Part shown: positions 63,701 through 64,000 of the stretch, one piece after another | How positions within the stretch are numbered: the stretch's first letter is position 1 | Layout of the letters: each line of letters opens with the position of its first letter | Origin: Taeniopygia guttata | Lineage: Eukaryota > Chordata > Aves > Passeriformes > Estrildidae | Direction of reading: 5' to 3' | Assembly: GCF_048771995.1 (NCBI RefSeq) | Contig: NC_133063.1 | Coordinates: 73,272,014-73,336,013 of the forward strand | DNA: 64,000 nt | Translations under genes and position numbers: made by a program | The notes under the pieces: generated by a model | What the model was told of the DNA's origin: nothing | What the model saw: only the letters and a program-made list of their open reading frames with translations | Database searches by the model: none

Positions 63701-64000
63701 AATAATTATCATTAGGCTGCTGAAATGCGCCTGTAGGTAAACCTACGGATTTACCTGAAAATTTCATGTGTCTGCATGAATTTTCAAGCATGTCAAAATA
63801 GCGTGTCAATGGTAGTGTCAAAATAGATTAAGTGGACTGGTTTTCATTATATTCCAGAATACTTAGGCATTTAAAAACCCATAATCAAATTAACATGATA
63901 AATTATAACAGATAAGAAAACTGTTATTTAATACCTGAATGGACCAGCTTTACCACATCCAGCTGTAGCAAGAAACCAAAAGAAAATTCCATCAAGTATG
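39576..64000 (-). CDS. FREM1: FREM1, C-terminal third (12 exons; 5' part off window)
   Basis: FREM1 is a secreted basement-membrane protein that works with FRAS1 and FREM2 in epidermal-dermal adhesion. Twelve exons carry 2,094 coding nt (697 residues plus stop), and every splice phase matches its neighbours. In order they encode the last two CSPG repeats (59336-56918), a Calx-beta domain (54757-52132), a low-complexity linker (50947-49517), a cysteine-bearing connector (49324-49199) and a C-type lectin domain (48532-39576) ending CSRKL, as in human FREM1 (2,179 residues). The remaining exons should lie right of the window. No stop or frameshift is seen. The gene is spread thinly, with a 7.2-kb intron inside the lectin domain. 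Confidence 0.95.
41146..41231 (-). CDS. FREM1: FREM1 exon: C-type lectin domain, middle (86 nt)
   Basis: This short exon has acceptor GCCTAG and donor GTAAGT, phase 2 in and phase 1 out. It encodes [20 protein letters not shown], then SGKMPFWI. The phases join the exon at 48.4 kb to the one at 39.7 kb and complete the WIGL motif (WI here, GL from the next exon). It lies 7.2 kb from its upstream neighbour and is too short to be found from open-frame length alone. Confidence 0.92.
41713..42010 (-). mobile_element. CR1 LINE 3' fragment
   Basis: The plus strand starts with a CR1 terminus in reverse complement (CACAGAATCACAAAATCGTA) and continues with about 300 bp of CR1 3' sequence (CACTTCCCTGGGGAGACTGT, then TTCCAGTACCCAACCACCCT). 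It is in a FREM1 intron, in the gene's sense. Confidence 0.82.
42011..46027. other. FREM1 intron with an unclassified GC-rich block
   Basis: Mostly ordinary intron. The block 43110-43740 is much richer in G+C than its surroundings and carries several overlapping open frames with no recognised domain. It may be an unrecognised old repeat. A 16-bp direct repeat (GAAAGAACATAGCACT, two copies) lies at 44299-44331. Confidence 0.5.
46028..46490 (-). mobile_element. CR1 LINE 3' fragment, older
   Basis: A CR1 terminus (ATAGAATCATAGACTATCAT) at 46032 is followed by about 450 bp of diverged CR1 3' sequence. It is in a FREM1 intron, in the gene's sense. More decayed than the copy at 41.7 kb. Confidence 0.78.
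47309..47331. repeat. Poly(A) tract in a FREM1 intron
   Basis: About 23 consecutive A on the plus strand. I see no retrocopy next to it. Confidence 0.85.
48417..48532 (-). CDS. FREM1: FREM1 exon: C-type lectin domain, first part
   Basis: 116 nt, phase 0 in and phase 2 out, acceptor TATTTTAG, donor GTAAGA. It encodes [18 protein letters not shown], then [12 protein letters not shown], the opening strands and first helix of a long-form C-type lectin domain. Confidence 0.93.
49199..49324 (-). CDS. FREM1: FREM1 exon: connector before the lectin domain
   Basis: 126 nt, phase 0 in and out, acceptor TATTTCGAG, donor GTAAAA. It encodes [20 protein letters not shown], then [18 protein letters not shown], matching the human connector (ELKGLFHFEEG...QKLYQCNGIAWK). 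It holds a conserved cysteine pair. Confidence 0.88.
49517..49675 (-). CDS. FREM1: FREM1 exon: linker, second part
   Basis: 159 nt, phase 0 in and out, donor GTGTGA. It encodes [20 protein letters not shown] through [16 protein letters not shown], matching the human segment around YHGIVSLKLEDD. The acceptor (ATGAAG at 49676-49677) is weak and sits about 40 nt after a pyrimidine tract. The exact left limit of the coding part is less sure than the rest, and a few residues found in human are absent here. Confidence 0.78.
50709..50947 (-). CDS. FREM1: FREM1 exon: low-complexity linker
   Basis: 239 nt, phase 1 in and phase 0 out, acceptor TTTCAG, donor GTAAGA. It begins [17 protein letters not shown] and ends RVTGNGRI. 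It follows the human linker loosely (GQC start, PPGSSS-like and GNGK-like positions). It is rich in Ser, Pro, Gly and Arg and poorly conserved, as expected between two folded domains. Confidence 0.85.
52132..52281 (-). CDS. FREM1: FREM1 exon: Calx-beta domain, end
   Basis: 150 nt, phase 1 in and out, acceptor TCTGTTAG, donor GTATTC. It encodes [20 protein letters not shown], then [10 protein letters not shown] and [10 protein letters not shown], the classic C-terminal half of a Calx-beta domain. Confidence 0.95.
53164..53236 (-). CDS. FREM1: FREM1 exon: Calx-beta domain, middle
   Basis: 73 nt, phase 0 in and phase 1 out, acceptor TTCGCAG, donor GTATGA. It encodes [20 protein letters not shown] and QFDP. 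It is nearly identical to human FREM1 at this place. Confidence 0.93.
54628..54757 (-). CDS. FREM1: FREM1 exon: Calx-beta domain, first part
   Basis: 130 nt, phase 2 in and phase 0 out, acceptor CCACAG, donor GTAAAG. It encodes [20 protein letters not shown] through AFITVK, the first strands of the calcium-binding-type Calx-beta fold. Confidence 0.93.
56918..57062 (-). CDS. FREM1: FREM1 exon: end of the last CSPG repeat
   Basis: 145 nt, phase 1 in and phase 2 out, acceptor TTTCCTAG, donor GTAGCT. It encodes [19 protein letters not shown], then [17 protein letters not shown], which corresponds to the human FREM1 segment just before Calx-beta. Confidence 0.93.
57515..57716 (-). CDS. FREM1: FREM1 exon: start of the last CSPG repeat
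   Basis: 202 nt, phase 0 in and phase 1 out, acceptor TGATTTAG, donor GTGATT. It encodes [11 protein letters not shown] through [15 protein letters not shown] to GYLENVTTG, the first half of a CSPG repeat, with a potential N-glycosylation site at NVT. Confidence 0.93.
57784..57834. repeat. Minisatellite, 20-bp unit, about 2.5 copies
   Basis: GCAGTAGCCAGATCAGGGTG occurs twice and then in part. It sits about 70 bp upstream (in the gene's sense) of a FREM1 acceptor. Confidence 0.93.
58869..59336 (-). CDS. FREM1: FREM1 exon: CSPG repeat, GC donor
   Basis: 468 nt, phase 0 in and out, acceptor TTTCATTTCAG. It begins YMVNREQ and contains a full CSPG-type repeat ([39 protein letters not shown]). 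The exon ends ...VTFTIQ at CAG followed by GCAAGT, so the intron appears to be of the GC-AG class. The next exon continues in phase with VDHLDK. Confidence 0.92.
60210..60801 (+). mobile_element. Solo LTR of an avian endogenous retrovirus (ERVL-type)
   Basis: A block of about 590 bp matches a familiar bird LTR: it opens near TGTTGGTTTTAACTGGAGTA, has a G+A-rich centre and an ATTAAA polyadenylation signal at about 60668, and closes near AAACCATGACA. It is flanked on both sides by GAAGC, a 5-bp target duplication. No internal retroviral sequence lies beside it, so it is a solo LTR left by recombination: a fossil. It is in a FREM1 intron, antisense to the gene. The close match to the remembered family pattern suggests a moderately young insertion. 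Antisense open frames here have no meaning. Confidence 0.85.
60802..64000. other. FREM1 intron to the right edge
   Basis: No further FREM1 exon is identified with confidence between 59337 and 64000. Minus-strand open frames at 62.0-62.5 kb match nothing I recognise and lack good splice sites. Confidence 0.5.

Noticed and set aside
63932-63959. A 28-nt exon-like piece on the minus strand (acceptor CTACAG, donor GTATTA, reading LDVVKLVHS)
   Set aside because: The splice sites look acceptable, but the peptide does not clearly match a FREM1 CSPG repeat and a 28-nt exon is not known there. Too short to support.

Overview
This is a stretch of bird nuclear genome, probably from the Z chromosome. 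Three host genes lie on the minus strand in the order ZDHHC21 - CER1 - FREM1 (left to right in the window). This is the same neighbour set as human 9p22, a region that is Z-linked in birds. The repeats also point to a bird: several CR1 LINE fragments with the avian CR1 3' terminus, and one solo endogenous-retrovirus LTR of a type common in neoavian and passerine genomes.

Layout. About 1-19,200 holds the 5' two thirds of ZDHHC21: a CpG-island promoter near 18.8-19.2 kb, a start-codon exon at 12.57-12.77 kb, then coding exons at 11.7, 8.9 and 7.8 kb. The last ~97 codons lie off the left edge. About 19.2-27.7 kb is intergenic, with one plus-strand CR1 and a candidate conserved regulatory segment near 25.1-25.6 kb. 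CER1 (Cerberus/Caronte, a secreted Nodal/BMP/Wnt antagonist) is complete at 27,774-29,469 in two exons, with a TATA box and two FoxH1-type motifs upstream. From 29.6 to 39.5 kb is intergenic and carries a long CR1. From 39,576 to the right edge is the 3' third of FREM1. I placed twelve coding exons (2,094 nt, 697 codons plus stop) whose splice phases all agree, including a small, isolated C-type-lectin exon at 41.15-41.23 kb and one exon that uses a GC donor.

Functionally, ZDHHC21 is a membrane palmitoyltransferase, CER1 an extracellular morphogen trap and FREM1 a basement-membrane protein. They form a conserved block of neighbours, not a pathway.

The most unusual signal is a pair of CR1 copies about 32 kb apart (1.08-3.0 kb and 33.4-35.3 kb). 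They are about 99% identical over ~1.5 kb yet only about 80% identical just outside that core on both sides. They share the same coding breaks. This pattern suggests gene conversion. I found no previously undescribed protein system, CRISPR array, tRNA or rRNA gene.
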